Source: DATFKA01 sp042095835 (GTDB lineage Bacteria; Bacteroidota; Bacteroidia; Chitinophagales; Saprospiraceae). From it: a DNA stretch of 60,336 nucleotides. A model generated the notes under the pieces. The model saw only the letters and a list, made by a program, of their open reading frames with translations, was not told where the DNA came from and searched no databases. Positions 37,401 to 46,597 of the stretch are shown piece after piece. A program made the position numbers and the translations under genes. The stretch spans positions 1 to 60,336 of the forward strand of contig JBELML010000022.1 of NCBI GenBank assembly GCA_042095835.1, read 5' to 3'. Within the stretch, counting starts at the first letter, position 1. The number at the start of each line of letters is the position of its first letter.

Positions 37401-37758
37401 CTGCTTGTTCCGTGATATCTTCGAATTGAAAATCTCCCTTATTGAGGTAGAGTTTATTATCCACTAAATTTCCACAAAAGAAAACATCTGCTAAACCATC
37501 ATTATTAATATCACCTATACCTACTCCAGCACCATTATAAAAATTGCGGTAAGTATACATATTAAATTCTGCCGTATGCTCTAGCTGATTGATAAAGTCA
37601 ATACCTGTTTCGTCAGCGCTGTGCTCAATGAAAAGTTGAGGTTCACTAGAAAGATCATTTTCAGAGGTGCAAGTAAACATTACAAGCGCACAAATGATGG
37701 TACTCGTTATGGTTTTAAGCAGCACTTGATAAGCTTTATTGTAGTTCATTTTCTCCAT
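34417..37758 (-). CDS. FG-GAP/VCBS repeat lipoprotein with ASPIC/UnbV domain (third of three)
   Basis: 1,113 residues from MEKMNYNKAYQVLLKTI (37758); an ATG three codons later is equally possible. Lipobox ALVMFTC. Integrin-alpha-like FG-GAP repeats with calcium loops D-x-N/D-x-D-G recur throughout (GDINNDGLADVFF, ADVNGDGWLDIYVC, GDLDNDGDLDLLVN). Between them, near 525-610, is the ASPIC/UnbV domain (NFLQFQLVGEDKNSKAIGTQ, RGFLSCVDYKMHFGLGDLEQ, VEVLWPNGNKTILENVPVNQ). A second propeller follows. Presumably a surface-anchored calcium-binding adhesin or ligand-binding protein. Its start overlaps the end of the preceding paralogue by 14-23 bases, so the two are translationally coupled. Confidence 0.85.
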   Translation of the reverse strand: MEKMNYNKAYQVLLKTITSTIICALVMFTCTSENDLSSEPQLFIEHSADETGIDFINQLEHTAEFNMYTYRNFYNGAGVGIGDINNDGLADVFFCGNLVDNKLYLNKGDFQFEDITEQAGVASQNVWSTGVSFADVNGDGWLDIYVCKSGKPGGERRYNELFINNGDLTFSEQAKAFGIADEGFSSHAAFFDYDKDGDLDCYLLNNSFRPVGNYDMRPGLREIRDTLGGNKLYRNDGDSFTDVSEQAGIYGSEIGFGLGVSIGDVDRDGWQDIFVSNDFFERDYLYINQKDGTFREELTDWMGEISMGSMGADIADINNDGLPEIFVTEMLPRSEARYKTKMTFENWDKYQLNVKNGYHHQFTRNALHLNNQQGYFSEISRMSNVHATDWSWGALMADFDNDGAKDIYVANGIHKDLMDQDYINYDSNNPEILQALRNRNPQGILDLIDQLPSERIPNFAFKNVGNLSFQDVSKDWGLSTPSHSNGSAYGDLDNDGDLDLLVNNINMRPFVYENKATAQPGANFLQFQLVGEDKNSKAIGTQITIYSDQQQFYQELAPMRGFLSCVDYKMHFGLGDLEQIDRVEVLWPNGNKTILENVPVNQVLSLNQQDASAASTEASGPAQNKIEQTELSGLRFKHQESDFIDFDRDRLLFQVVSADGPQMAKADVNGDGLSDVYICGAAGQAAQLFLQQNDGRFTPSPQQAFVKDQLSEGVDALFFDADQDGDQDLYVCNGTNEYSMISGSQFDHLYLNDGQGDFSKSNQQLPINKPESTSCVRASDFDQDGDLDLVVGTRLKPSVYGVAVNTYLLLNDGQGNFSNATASLAPELEQIGMVTDLQWIDIDNDQDDDLVAIGEWMPISVFENKNGKLVLKPSKQLDKSNGFWNTLEVADLDQDGDLDLLIGNHGLNSRLKASKDKPLGLLVNDFDDNRTAEQILTMYNGDKSYPLALRHDLVMQLPSLKKDYLYYKDYKEKTVEDIFDDKKVRTAAKAYIYETQSAIAINDGTGSFTLKALPKEAQMTPIHAILVDDFNSDGKLDILLGGNFYRSKPEIGIYDASRGLLLLGDGQLNFASSSDHQIEVKGEIRDFLKIQVAGESIYLVARNNDYLLALKRS

Positions 37759-40700
37759 ACTGAATCTCCATAATTTGTAGAGCTTGATTGTTCCTAGCAA
37801 TTAATAAGTAGTACTTACCTGCGCTTTCCAACAATTTTAGATCTCTGATTTGTCCCTCTAGCCAAAGCCCTGATTGGTGATTTGCATTTATTTTAAAATT
37901 ACCGTCCTTATATTTTAGAAGGGTTCCGTAGCTAGCATCCATGCGACCAATAGCCGGTTGTAATTCAAAGAAGTTGCCACCTAAAATTAAAGCCTGTGCA
38001 TCCTGTTGTTGAGGAATCGGACAAAAGGCAAAAACGGTACTCATCTGAGCCATTTCTGGAAGGACTTGTGCCTTGAGGTTCCCCTCTCCATCATTAAGCA
38101 ATACCATAGAGGAAAAGGTTTTTGCCTCTAATTTCTTTGTTCTCTGCAGCTCCTCGGGTTTAATGACCTCTTGTAGGCTACTCTGGGCAAATGTCTCATA
38201 TTGCCTAAAGCGCTTTTTAAGGAGTACCAGTTGTTTACTGAGGGCATCTAAGCCTTCAAAAGTATATTCTTTGTCCTCCTGATAATAAGTCAGAATAGGA
38301 TCTTTACTAAGGTTGCCATCGATATCGCCGACGTATAAACGTATAGGTTGCTCAGGACTAGGCTGTAGGTTGCTATTTTTACCAAAGTTCCCTAACAGGA
38401 TATCTAGATCACCATCTCCTTCGAGATCAATAATTTCTAGTGCACTCCACCAACCTTCTGTATAAGGCAAAATCGACTGTTCAAAGCCCTTGTCATTTTG
38501 CTTGATCAAAGTGATCGGCATCCAGTCTCCAACAGCTACAATATCTAAGCGATTATCTTGGTCTAAGTCTATCCATCTAAGCTGGGTAACCATCCCTAAT
38601 TTCGCTAACATTGGAATAGTATTTTCATTGATATGAAAAGTACCATCTCCTTGGTTTTCCAACAAATAGCTATCTGGAGCCATTCCGTAGCTAACAGGTA
38701 TACTTCTACCTCCAACTAGTATATCTAAATCGCCATCATTGTCGAAATCGCCGGCGTCTACACTTGAAGTTTGCCCATAAAATTCAGGCAGCCTCGCAGG
38801 AGCAAAAGAGAAATTCCCTTGGCCATCATTCAAATAAAGGCGATCCCTCAGGCGTTGATCTTGGCGATAATATTCGTTGCCAGCAGAAGCTATATAAATA
38901 TCCTGGTCCCCATCTCCATCAGCATCAAAAAAGAGCAAATCGGTATCTTCAGACTCCCGATGGGCTTCCAGATCATCGATGGGGCGAGGAGCCCAAGTGC
39001 CATTCTCATCTTGGACAAAAAGTTTTCCAAGTTGTCCGCTCGCACCACCAACAAAGAAATCATCCTTACCGTCTCCGTTGACATCTGCCACTGCTAATTT
39101 AGGTCCTTGAGTAGAGAGTAAATAGGGTATAAGGGTTTCCCGGCTATTATCGTAGAAGTTATTTTCTTGATGATTAAATTGCCCCCTTAATTCTTTATCA
39201 TTCAAAAGTCGGAAAAGAGGTACTGGGAGCTCATACTGTTTTTCTTTTATCACATCAGCAGTAGCCTTACTGTAGGGAATCATCACCTTTTGGTTGACTG
39301 CTATCCCTATTTTTTTTTCCCTTTTCCCATCGGGCCAAACGATTATAATAGAATCTATTTCCTGAGCCTGATCTATACCAAAATGTAAGGTATACCCTAC
39401 ACTTGATTGAAAACCTCTTGTTGGAAAAAGGGACTGCTGTTGCCGATTTTCTCCAGTAAACACTTGGACTTTTGCACCTATAGCAGAAGGATTGCGGTCG
39501 GGCCCTTGCAATTCAAGTTGGAGGTAGTTTTTTTCTTGCTGATCAGCGTGGTTTTGATATAAATAAGCCTCGGCATTGATGTTGTTCACAACGATATCGA
39601 GATCACCATCATTATCCAGATCAGCAATAGCACTGCCATTGGAAAAAGAAGGGCGCAATAATCCCCATTGATCTGTTAAATCTTCAAAACCAATGCCTCC
39701 CCTATTTTTAAAGACATAGTTACTGACCTTACCTTCTGGCATTTGGGCGGCAAGTTCTAAATCAGAGGCGTTTTCTTGAATCTGCCTAGAAGAAATAAAT
39801 TTGAGGTAATCGAGATTATTTGGTCGACGTACAATACCATTACTAATATGGATATCTTTCCATCCATCATTATCTAAATCCGTCAAGAGCACCGACCAAC
39901 TCCAGTCGGTAGCTGCTACACCAAACTGCTGCCCTATCTCACTAAACCGAGGCAAATTATCTGGACCCAAGCCTCGGTGCATTTGTAACATATTCCTAGG
40001 AATCTGATCCTGGTAACCAAAGCTTCTCTTAAATCGATAAATATCATAGGGATCACTCCCCATAGCATTTTTAAGTTCAAATTCTGAGGCTGGCTTCATG
40101 TCTAAGGTCATGATATCGGGCCAAAAGTCATTGTTTAAATCAGCGATATCATTTCCCATTGAGAAATTGGAAATATGTCCAAAGGCAGTAGCGTTGACTT
40201 GCTCAAAACGACCGTCGCAAGCGTTTAGATATAAAAAATCATCTTCATGAAAATCATTACTGATATACAAATCAGGGCAGCCGTTTTGATCTATATCTGC
40301 GACCGCTACTCCTAATCCATATCCTGCGATACCGCTGATGATACCAGCCTCCTGGGTCACCTCTATAAATTGTGTCCCATCGTTTCTGTACAATTTATCT
40401 CCAGCGTTTGGATCAGGCTGTCGAGTAGCGCTGGTATCGCGATAAGTTTCTGTCGAATGAACCGAATGGTTTAATAAATATAGATCAAGGTCGCCATCCA
40501 TATCATAATCAAAAAAAGCAGATTGAGTAGAAAATCCTTGAAAATCCAGTCCATATACAGTAGCTTGCTCAATAAATGTGGGGTGCTCTGCGCTAGCTTT
40601 TTCTCCTTGATTGATGAACAATTGATTCCGCCCATTAAAGGATTTATAGCCTCCTACTTGGCAGACGTAAATATCCAACCATCCATCTCCATTGACATCA

Positions 40701-41059
40701 ACAATATTAGCTCCAGTAGACCAATTTCCTTGTGGTATTATACCTGCTTTCAAGGTAATATCCTCAAAGGAGAGATTACCCTTATTGAGAAATAGTTTAT
40801 TTTCTTGCTGATTGGCAGTAAAAAAAAGGTCTTGGAGACCATCCTTATTGATATCCCCAACCGCTACTCCACCACCATTATAAAAATATAGATACTGGAT
40901 AATATTCATACTATCCTGATCAATGACTTCATTGACGAAATGGAGACCCGTTTGCTGAGAAGGCAGCAGGGTGAAAAGCGTCTTATTCTGGTGGTTTGTA
41001 CAAGACCAACAAAGCAGAAGTAAAAGTCCAAATTTATAAATAGCTACACCTCTAATCAT
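37736..41059 (-). CDS. FG-GAP/VCBS repeat lipoprotein with ASPIC/UnbV domain (second of three)
   Basis: 1,107 residues; lipobox LLCWSC (Cys20). The same layout as its neighbours: FG-GAP repeats (GDINKDGLQDLFFTANQQEN, VDVNGDGWLDIYVC), the ATDWSW block near 380, the ASPIC/UnbV domain (LQLELQGPDRNPSAIGAKVQ, RGFQSSVGYTLHFGIDQAQE, IIVWPDGKREK), then more repeats. It is the most divergent of the trio: where the outer two share TKMTFENWDRYQ and YHHQFTRN-type text, this one has MGSDPYDIYRFKRSFGYQDQ. Thus it represents a distinct subfamily rather than a recent copy. It begins 7 bases after the first paralogue ends. Confidence 0.85.
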   Translation of the reverse strand: MIRGVAIYKFGLLLLLCWSCTNHQNKTLFTLLPSQQTGLHFVNEVIDQDSMNIIQYLYFYNGGGVAVGDINKDGLQDLFFTANQQENKLFLNKGNLSFEDITLKAGIIPQGNWSTGANIVDVNGDGWLDIYVCQVGGYKSFNGRNQLFINQGEKASAEHPTFIEQATVYGLDFQGFSTQSAFFDYDMDGDLDLYLLNHSVHSTETYRDTSATRQPDPNAGDKLYRNDGTQFIEVTQEAGIISGIAGYGLGVAVADIDQNGCPDLYISNDFHEDDFLYLNACDGRFEQVNATAFGHISNFSMGNDIADLNNDFWPDIMTLDMKPASEFELKNAMGSDPYDIYRFKRSFGYQDQIPRNMLQMHRGLGPDNLPRFSEIGQQFGVAATDWSWSVLLTDLDNDGWKDIHISNGIVRRPNNLDYLKFISSRQIQENASDLELAAQMPEGKVSNYVFKNRGGIGFEDLTDQWGLLRPSFSNGSAIADLDNDGDLDIVVNNINAEAYLYQNHADQQEKNYLQLELQGPDRNPSAIGAKVQVFTGENRQQQSLFPTRGFQSSVGYTLHFGIDQAQEIDSIIIVWPDGKREKKIGIAVNQKVMIPYSKATADVIKEKQYELPVPLFRLLNDKELRGQFNHQENNFYDNSRETLIPYLLSTQGPKLAVADVNGDGKDDFFVGGASGQLGKLFVQDENGTWAPRPIDDLEAHRESEDTDLLFFDADGDGDQDIYIASAGNEYYRQDQRLRDRLYLNDGQGNFSFAPARLPEFYGQTSSVDAGDFDNDGDLDILVGGRSIPVSYGMAPDSYLLENQGDGTFHINENTIPMLAKLGMVTQLRWIDLDQDNRLDIVAVGDWMPITLIKQNDKGFEQSILPYTEGWWSALEIIDLEGDGDLDILLGNFGKNSNLQPSPEQPIRLYVGDIDGNLSKDPILTYYQEDKEYTFEGLDALSKQLVLLKKRFRQYETFAQSSLQEVIKPEELQRTKKLEAKTFSSMVLLNDGEGNLKAQVLPEMAQMSTVFAFCPIPQQQDAQALILGGNFFELQPAIGRMDASYGTLLKYKDGNFKINANHQSGLWLEGQIRDLKLLESAGKYYLLIARNNQALQIMEIQYGENELQ

Positions 41060-41066
41060 ATCTCAT

Positions 41067-44000
41067 TTAGTAGGTAAATACTTGCATTATATCGTTATTC
41101 TTAGCCACTAAAAGGTGCCGTTTTCCATTGATTTCTATCACCTCGAAGTCTCTAACTTCTCCCTTGAGGTTCATCCCAGATGCTTTAGATTTGACTGCTT
41201 GGAAAGTGCCGTCGCCATTCCCTTTTAACCACAGCCCATAATTAGCATCATAGCGCCCCACCTCAGGTTTTACTCTATATTGGTTTCCACCAACTAGCAC
41301 ATCTAAGTTTCCATCGCGATCAACGTCTTCTACCAACAAGCCAAAGGCAGGAGCATATTGAGCTTCTAAAGGCAATGCTTTGACCTCAAATCGACCATCT
41401 CCCTGATTGAGCAGAATCGAGGATTCTAATTGATATACCTCTTTAACAACGGTCCCTTTCCGTTCTTCATCGGTGAAGATATCATCTACTGTTTGTTCCT
41501 TAAAATCGTGGTATTTGAGGTATTTTTTCTTCAATTTAGGTAGCTGCATAACCAAATCATGCCGCAATACTAATGGGTAACTTTCATCGCCATTATATTG
41601 AGTGATGAGTTGCTCGGGTGTACCATTATCATCAAAATCATTGATATAAATCGAGATAGGTTTTTCTTTACTAGCTCGAAAGCGCGAGTTGAGACCGTGA
41701 TTACCTACGATCAAATCAATATCTCCATCATTATCAAAATCTCCCGGACGGATACAATTCCACCATCCATTTGTTTTGGGATCACTTAAAGCAGATCGAT
41801 CGATTCTAAATTCACCATCTTTATTCTCAAAGACAGTGATAGGCATCCACTCTCCAACGACTACAAAGTCCAAGTCCTCGTCGGCATCATAATCTAGCCA
41901 ATAAACATCCGTAACCATCCCTATTCGATCCAACTCTGGAACAACCTCTTTAGTAACATTCGTAAATTTCCCTTTTCCATCATTGGCTAATAAATAAGCA
42001 TTGGCATTGAGGCCATAATATCCTGGAATAATGCGAATCCCTACTAGTAAATCTTGATCACCATCATTATCAAAATCGGCTGCGCGCACACAGGAGCTAC
42101 TTTCTGGTTTAAGAGTAGGTAAAAATTGGGGAGACCTGGAAAAGTTGCCTACTCCATCATTAAAAAAGAGCTGGTCGACTAATACCTGGCTACTACCTAG
42201 AAACTCGTTTCCTCCTCTAGCTACGTATAAATCCAAATCTTCATCGCCGTCAGCATCAAAAAATATACAATCCGTATCTTCTCCATACCGATCAAAATTC
42301 AGCACCGCTTCATTAGATCGTTGAAAAGTACCATCGCTTTGCTGGACCAACATCACTGCTGAAGACTGAGCAGCGCCACCAACAAAAATATCTTCTAATC
42401 CATCGCCATTCACATCTCCTACTGCTACCTTGGGGCCCTCATTAGAGATCATATGATAGATCAATCGATCCCGATCAAAATCAACGAACTGATTTTCACG
42501 GTGTCGATAACCCCAGGCCAAATCATCTGTCACCTCTGTAAAAACAGGAGCTGCTGAGGGTTTGGAGAAATCTACTGCTTGCTGATCAGCATCACGCTGC
42601 TGCAACCTAAGCGTCTGGTTAACAGCTACATTTGTAAGAAGTGTTTGTTTAGCATTTGGCCAATTTACGATCAAGGTATCGACAAGATCAATTGTACCAA
42701 GACCAAAATTAAGCCGATCATCCACATTGGATTGAAAACCTCGTACACCTATTTTTTCTAAATAAAACGTTTGCTTTGCAGCCCTTAATTCTACATTAGC
42801 ACCTATGGCTTGAGTATTGGCCGACTCTCCAATCAATTCTACTTTAAGATAATTGCGATCTGGGTAAACTTGCCTGGTTTCGTTTTTAAAGACAAAAGCA
42901 GGAGCATTGACATTGTTGACAATCAAATCAAGGTCCCCATCATTATCTAGGTCTCCATATGCTGCTCCATTAGAATGACTTGGTATAGCTAAGCCCCAAT
43001 CTTGAGCGACATTTTCAAAGGTTACATCTCCTTTGTTTTGGAACATATAATTGGATATAGGGGTGGACGGAATGGTATCAATCAATTTTTTAAAATTGAC
43101 CCCTTCTTTTGTGATCACTTGGCGGGCAACTTCTTCACTAGAGACAAAATTGATATAGTCCTGATCAATAATGTCTTGATATAAGCCATTGGCAACGTAT
43201 AGGTCTGGTTCTCCATCATTATCGTAGTCGGCTAATAATGCCCCCCAACTCCAGTCTGTTGCTTCTATATCTGCTAGTCTTCCAATTTCACTGAAGCTAC
43301 TATCTGCATTATTCAATTGTAAAACGTTTCTGGTAAACTGATGATAGTAACCATTACGAAGATTGGATTGGTACCGATCCCAATTCTCAAAGGTCATCTT
43401 CGTTTTATATCGATCATCTTGCTCTGGAAGCATCTCCGTTACGAATAATTCAGGATAGCCATCGTGGTTCAAGTCAGCCATATCCGCTCCCATCGATGCC
43501 ACACTTAGCGATAATATTTGATTTTCTAAATCTTCTTTAAAAGTGCCATCTCCATTATTCACATATAGATAATCTCGCTCAAAAAAGTCGTTAGAAACAA
43601 ACATATCAATCCAGCCATCTCGGTTGACATCACCCAAGGTAATTCCAAGACCGAAGCCAATTTCGCTTCCATAAATCCCTACTTGCTCGCTGACATCTAC
43701 AAATCCACTTCCTGCTTGTCCTCCTTCAGCAACCAAGTCATTTCTAAAGAATTTATCTCCTCCAAGCGAATCTCTAATTGGCCGTTGATCTTTTTTCTGA
43801 TTAAAATCAAAAATACTGCGATAGGAATTATTGAGTAGATAAACATCAAGATCTCCATCCTTGTCGTAATCGAAAAATGCCGCATGAGTGCCATAACCTT
43901 TATCTGCCAGGCCATATTTCGTAGCTTCTTCTTCGAAAGCGACTCCGGGCAATGCCTCCCCTAAGTTATTGGTACTTCCTTGATTGATAAACAGCTCGTT

Positions 44001-44474
44001 TTCTTTATTATCTCCTTCGATATCTCCGGAATTACAGACGTAGATATCCAACCAACCATCGCCATTGACATCTGCCATAACCGCCCCAGTAGACCAGGCC
44101 TTTTCACCACCAACACCAGCTTGTTCGGTAACATCTATGAACTCGAAATTCCCCTTATTGAGGTATAGACGATTACTTTCCATATTGGCCGTAAGGTAGA
44201 TATCCATCAAGCCATCATTATTGACATCTCCAATAGAGACTCCTCCTCCATTGTAGAAGTTGCGGTAGGTATAAATATTAAACTCCCGATTGTAGGTAAG
44301 GTTATTGGCAAAATCTATTCCCGTCTGCGTTGCATCCATTCGCGTAAACAACTTTGGTCCAGAATAGGAGCTTTCCTTATCGCAGGAGGCCAATGAAAAA
44401 ACAGCCAACATCATTATGAATAGTCCAAAAGACAGCTGCCTTACAATCATTTTTCCAAATAAATCCTTCTTCAT
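41067..44474 (-). CDS. FG-GAP/VCBS repeat lipoprotein with ASPIC/UnbV domain (first of three)
   Basis: 1,135 residues, first gene of the operon. Lipobox AVFSLASC (Cys31, or Cys23 if the internal ATG at codon 9 is used). FG-GAP calcium loops (GDVNNDGLMDIYLTANMESN, ADVNGDGWLDIYVCNSGDIE, YDKDGDLDVYLLNNSY) form a first propeller. ASPIC/UnbV follows near 545-635 (YLKVELIGESANTQAIGANV, RGFQSNVDDRLNFGLGTIDL, IVNWPNAKQTLLTNV). A second propeller starts KVAVGDVNGDGLEDIFVGGA. It is closely similar to the third paralogue. Related proteins often sit in SusCD-type loci, but the molecular role is unproven; surface ligand binding is my inference. Confidence 0.85.
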   Translation of the reverse strand: MKKDLFGKMIVRQLSFGLFIMMLAVFSLASCDKESSYSGPKLFTRMDATQTGIDFANNLTYNREFNIYTYRNFYNGGGVSIGDVNNDGLMDIYLTANMESNRLYLNKGNFEFIDVTEQAGVGGEKAWSTGAVMADVNGDGWLDIYVCNSGDIEGDNKENELFINQGSTNNLGEALPGVAFEEEATKYGLADKGYGTHAAFFDYDKDGDLDVYLLNNSYRSIFDFNQKKDQRPIRDSLGGDKFFRNDLVAEGGQAGSGFVDVSEQVGIYGSEIGFGLGITLGDVNRDGWIDMFVSNDFFERDYLYVNNGDGTFKEDLENQILSLSVASMGADMADLNHDGYPELFVTEMLPEQDDRYKTKMTFENWDRYQSNLRNGYYHQFTRNVLQLNNADSSFSEIGRLADIEATDWSWGALLADYDNDGEPDLYVANGLYQDIIDQDYINFVSSEEVARQVITKEGVNFKKLIDTIPSTPISNYMFQNKGDVTFENVAQDWGLAIPSHSNGAAYGDLDNDGDLDLIVNNVNAPAFVFKNETRQVYPDRNYLKVELIGESANTQAIGANVELRAAKQTFYLEKIGVRGFQSNVDDRLNFGLGTIDLVDTLIVNWPNAKQTLLTNVAVNQTLRLQQRDADQQAVDFSKPSAAPVFTEVTDDLAWGYRHRENQFVDFDRDRLIYHMISNEGPKVAVGDVNGDGLEDIFVGGAAQSSAVMLVQQSDGTFQRSNEAVLNFDRYGEDTDCIFFDADGDEDLDLYVARGGNEFLGSSQVLVDQLFFNDGVGNFSRSPQFLPTLKPESSSCVRAADFDNDGDQDLLVGIRIIPGYYGLNANAYLLANDGKGKFTNVTKEVVPELDRIGMVTDVYWLDYDADEDLDFVVVGEWMPITVFENKDGEFRIDRSALSDPKTNGWWNCIRPGDFDNDGDIDLIVGNHGLNSRFRASKEKPISIYINDFDDNGTPEQLITQYNGDESYPLVLRHDLVMQLPKLKKKYLKYHDFKEQTVDDIFTDEERKGTVVKEVYQLESSILLNQGDGRFEVKALPLEAQYAPAFGLLVEDVDRDGNLDVLVGGNQYRVKPEVGRYDANYGLWLKGNGDGTFQAVKSKASGMNLKGEVRDFEVIEINGKRHLLVAKNNDIMQVFTY

Positions 44475-44918
44475 AAAGTATAGTCTAAGCTCAATTAATT
44501 AAGAGTCGTTCTAATGGGGAATATAGGTTTTGGTAGGGAAATGCAAAAATACACTTTATTATGAGTCTGGGAGGTGAAAAAAATCAATAAGCCTTGGCCC
44601 CTACCTATCTTGACACTTTTCTGAGCCTTTCTCCAAATGGAAGGCCTATCTTTCTATTGAAGAATTGTCAAAGGATCGTTAGTATTCATCTATCAATCCA
44701 AAATCCTTGTTTTTGAACGAAAATAGACCGAGCTTTAATTGATTGCTGATATTGAAGCCATGCTAGCGTATTAGCCGATGATATCTAATCGATTTGTACT
44801 AGTTCTTTGAGCTGCTTTTAATTTATTTTGTACGATTTCAAGCGGCTATCAGGATACCATGTGGGAATAGATTGATTTATTCTTTGCGGCTAAGCAGTGA
44901 ATTTCCCAAAACAGGAGT
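44475..44918. other. 444-base divergent intergenic region
   Basis: It separates the VCBS operon from the aspartic protease gene. The minus-strand word TATTTTTG (plus 44544-44551) fits the TAnnTTTG promoter element about 70 bases before the first VCBS start, but no good -33 partner is visible. No gene, RNA or repeat recognised in the remainder. Confidence 0.4.
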
Positions 44919-46157
44919 ATGAAAAAGGTTATTTCGCTATACCTATTACTAGTCTGTCTTTACCAACCTTTGAGTGGGCAAATACTAAAGGTATTTGATC
45001 CTTTTGAGAAAAAAGGTAAAATCGAAATTCCCTTTGAATATGAGAACGACCTCCTTGTCGTAAAGGTCGTTTTTAATGGCATCTTTCCTCTAAAATTCAT
45101 TTTTGATACCGGAGCTGAGCATACCATCCTCACTCGTCGTGAGATCACCGACCTCTTGGCGGTCAACTATCGCCGAAAGTTCACCTTATATGGTGCCGAT
45201 TTAACCACTCCACTGACTGCCTACCTCGCTACTGGCATCAGTATGGAAGTAGGCAATCTGCTCGTCAACCATCAAAATATGCTGGTCCTGGAAGAGGACT
45301 ATCTCAACTTTGATGAGTTTAATGGTATTGATGTACACGGTATTCTTGGTGCAGATATGTTCAGAAGGTTTGTTGTCACTATCAATTATCCACGCAGGAC
45401 CATCCAACTTACGCCCGCCAATAAATTCAAGCCTCCAAAGAAAAACTGGGAGCAATATCCCATTGAAATACACAGGAGCAAACCTTACCTCAATGTTCCG
45501 ATTAGTACCCCGGGACAAGATATCATGGTGGCGACCAAGCTGCTGGTCGATTCGGGCTCTAGCTTACCTTTAATCATTTATCCAGAAACCGTGGCAGGAC
45601 TTACCATTCCAGAGAATACTATCCCCGCAGAACTAGGTTTGGGTCTTGGTGGCTACCTGGAGGGTGTCATTGGTAGAGTAGGTAAAATGGAGATAGGCCA
45701 AACCCAATTGATTGATGTGGTGACGAGTTTTCAAAGTCTAAGCATTAGCTTAGATTCTAATGCTCTCAATAATCGGAATGGTATTATAGGCAATAAAACT
45801 TTGGAGCATTTCCACATTATTATCGATTATATTAATGATGTATTTTATCTAAAGCCGCTGAATAAGAGGAAACCACCCAAGTTTCAGTTTGACAAGAGTG
45901 GTTTGTTTATTGTAGCGGGTGGAAAAAATGTCAATAAATTTAAAATCGCATCCGTCGTCCCTAATAGCCCAGGAGAGGAAGCAGGTCTACAAAAAGGAGA
46001 CGATATAATGGCCATCAATGGTTTTCCGCTCAGTCTTTCCAGGCTAAGTGCTATCCAGCGCAAATTCAGAAAAAAGGAAGGAAAGGTATTTAAAATCACC
46101 TACAAACGCGATGGGCAGCGCTACAAAACGGAGATCATCCTCAAAAAGTTGATTTAG
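44919..46157 (+). CDS. Two-lobed retropepsin-like aspartic protease with PDZ domain
   Basis: 412 residues with a signal peptide (1-21, QPLSGQ). Two aspartyl-protease half-domains are seen. The first has Asp63-Thr-Gly in KFIFDTGAEHTILTRREI and a downstream GILGADMFRRFVVTINY flap-strand block. The second has Asp211-Ser-Gly in KLLVDSGSSLPLIIYPE with GIIGNKTLEHFHIIIDY. A PDZ domain closes the protein (about 335-405: IASVVPNSPGEEAGLQKGDD, IMAINGFPL). This is like pepsin in having both halves on one chain, whereas many bacterial relatives have one half and dimerise. It probably cleaves exported proteins in the periplasm. Substrate unknown. It lies 90 bases upstream of rplU, which has its own promoter. 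Confidence 0.85.
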   Translation: MKKVISLYLLLVCLYQPLSGQILKVFDPFEKKGKIEIPFEYENDLLVVKVVFNGIFPLKFIFDTGAEHTILTRREITDLLAVNYRRKFTLYGADLTTPLTAYLATGISMEVGNLLVNHQNMLVLEEDYLNFDEFNGIDVHGILGADMFRRFVVTINYPRRTIQLTPANKFKPPKKNWEQYPIEIHRSKPYLNVPISTPGQDIMVATKLLVDSGSSLPLIIYPETVAGLTIPENTIPAELGLGLGGYLEGVIGRVGKMEIGQTQLIDVVTSFQSLSISLDSNALNNRNGIIGNKTLEHFHIIIDYINDVFYLKPLNKRKPPKFQFDKSGLFIVAGGKNVNKFKIASVVPNSPGEEAGLQKGDDIMAINGFPLSLSRLSAIQRKFRKKEGKVFKITYKRDGQRYKTEIILKKLI

Positions 46158-46180
46158 TTTCACTTAATCCAAGCCGAGGG

Positions 46181-46211
46181 TTTTGATTCTCAGGGATTAG
46201 TATTATCTTTG
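46181..46211 (+). promoter_or_regulatory. Promoter of rplU-rpmA
   Basis: TTTTG at 46181-46185 and TATCTTTG at 46204-46211 are separated by 18 bases, an excellent match to the Bacteroidota -33 TTTG / -7 TAnnTTTG promoter. Transcription would start near 46218, about 30 bases before the rplU ATG. Confidence 0.7.
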
Positions 46212-46246
46212 CAGCCAATTTAAGAATAAGTTTAAAACCAAAGAAA

Positions 46247-46555
46247 ATGTTCGCAATTGTGACTATTGCTGGTCAGCAGTTTAAAGTCGAGGAAGGGCAG
46301 AAGCTTTTCGTCCACCAGCTAGATGCATCAGAAGGCGATAAGATTACGCTTGATCAAGTCCATCTCATCGAGAAGGAAGGTGCAGTAAGTATTGGTAAAC
46401 CTACATTAGAAGCATCTATCAATGCTACTGTTTTGGGTCACCAAAAAGGAGATAAAGTAATCGTATTCAAAAAGAAGAGACGTAAAGGCTATAAAGTCAA
46501 AAATGGTCATCGCCAGCGTTTCACACAAATCCAAATTGACAATATCGTCGGTTAA
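46247..46555 (+). CDS. rplU: 50S ribosomal protein L21
   Basis: 102 residues. A component of the large ribosomal subunit that binds 23S rRNA near L20. The sequence opens MFAIVTIAGQQFKVEEGQKL and carries the signature KVIVFKKKRRKGYKVKNGHR ... FTQIQIDNIVG. The length is that of a plain bacterial L21. In many Flavobacteriia, as I remember, L21 bears a long C-terminal extension, which is missing here and appears on the next gene instead. It is followed after 42 bases by rpmA, the normal pairing. Confidence 0.97.
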   Translation: MFAIVTIAGQQFKVEEGQKLFVHQLDASEGDKITLDQVHLIEKEGAVSIGKPTLEASINATVLGHQKGDKVIVFKKKRRKGYKVKNGHRQRFTQIQIDNIVG

Positions 46556-46597
46556 TTTCGGATCAACTGATTTTTAAACTAGAAAAACTAAAATATC

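Noticed and set aside
34417..44474. Collapsed or duplicated assembly of one VCBS gene
   Set aside because: The three paralogues differ throughout in sequence and length, and have different signal peptides, so they are true separate genes.
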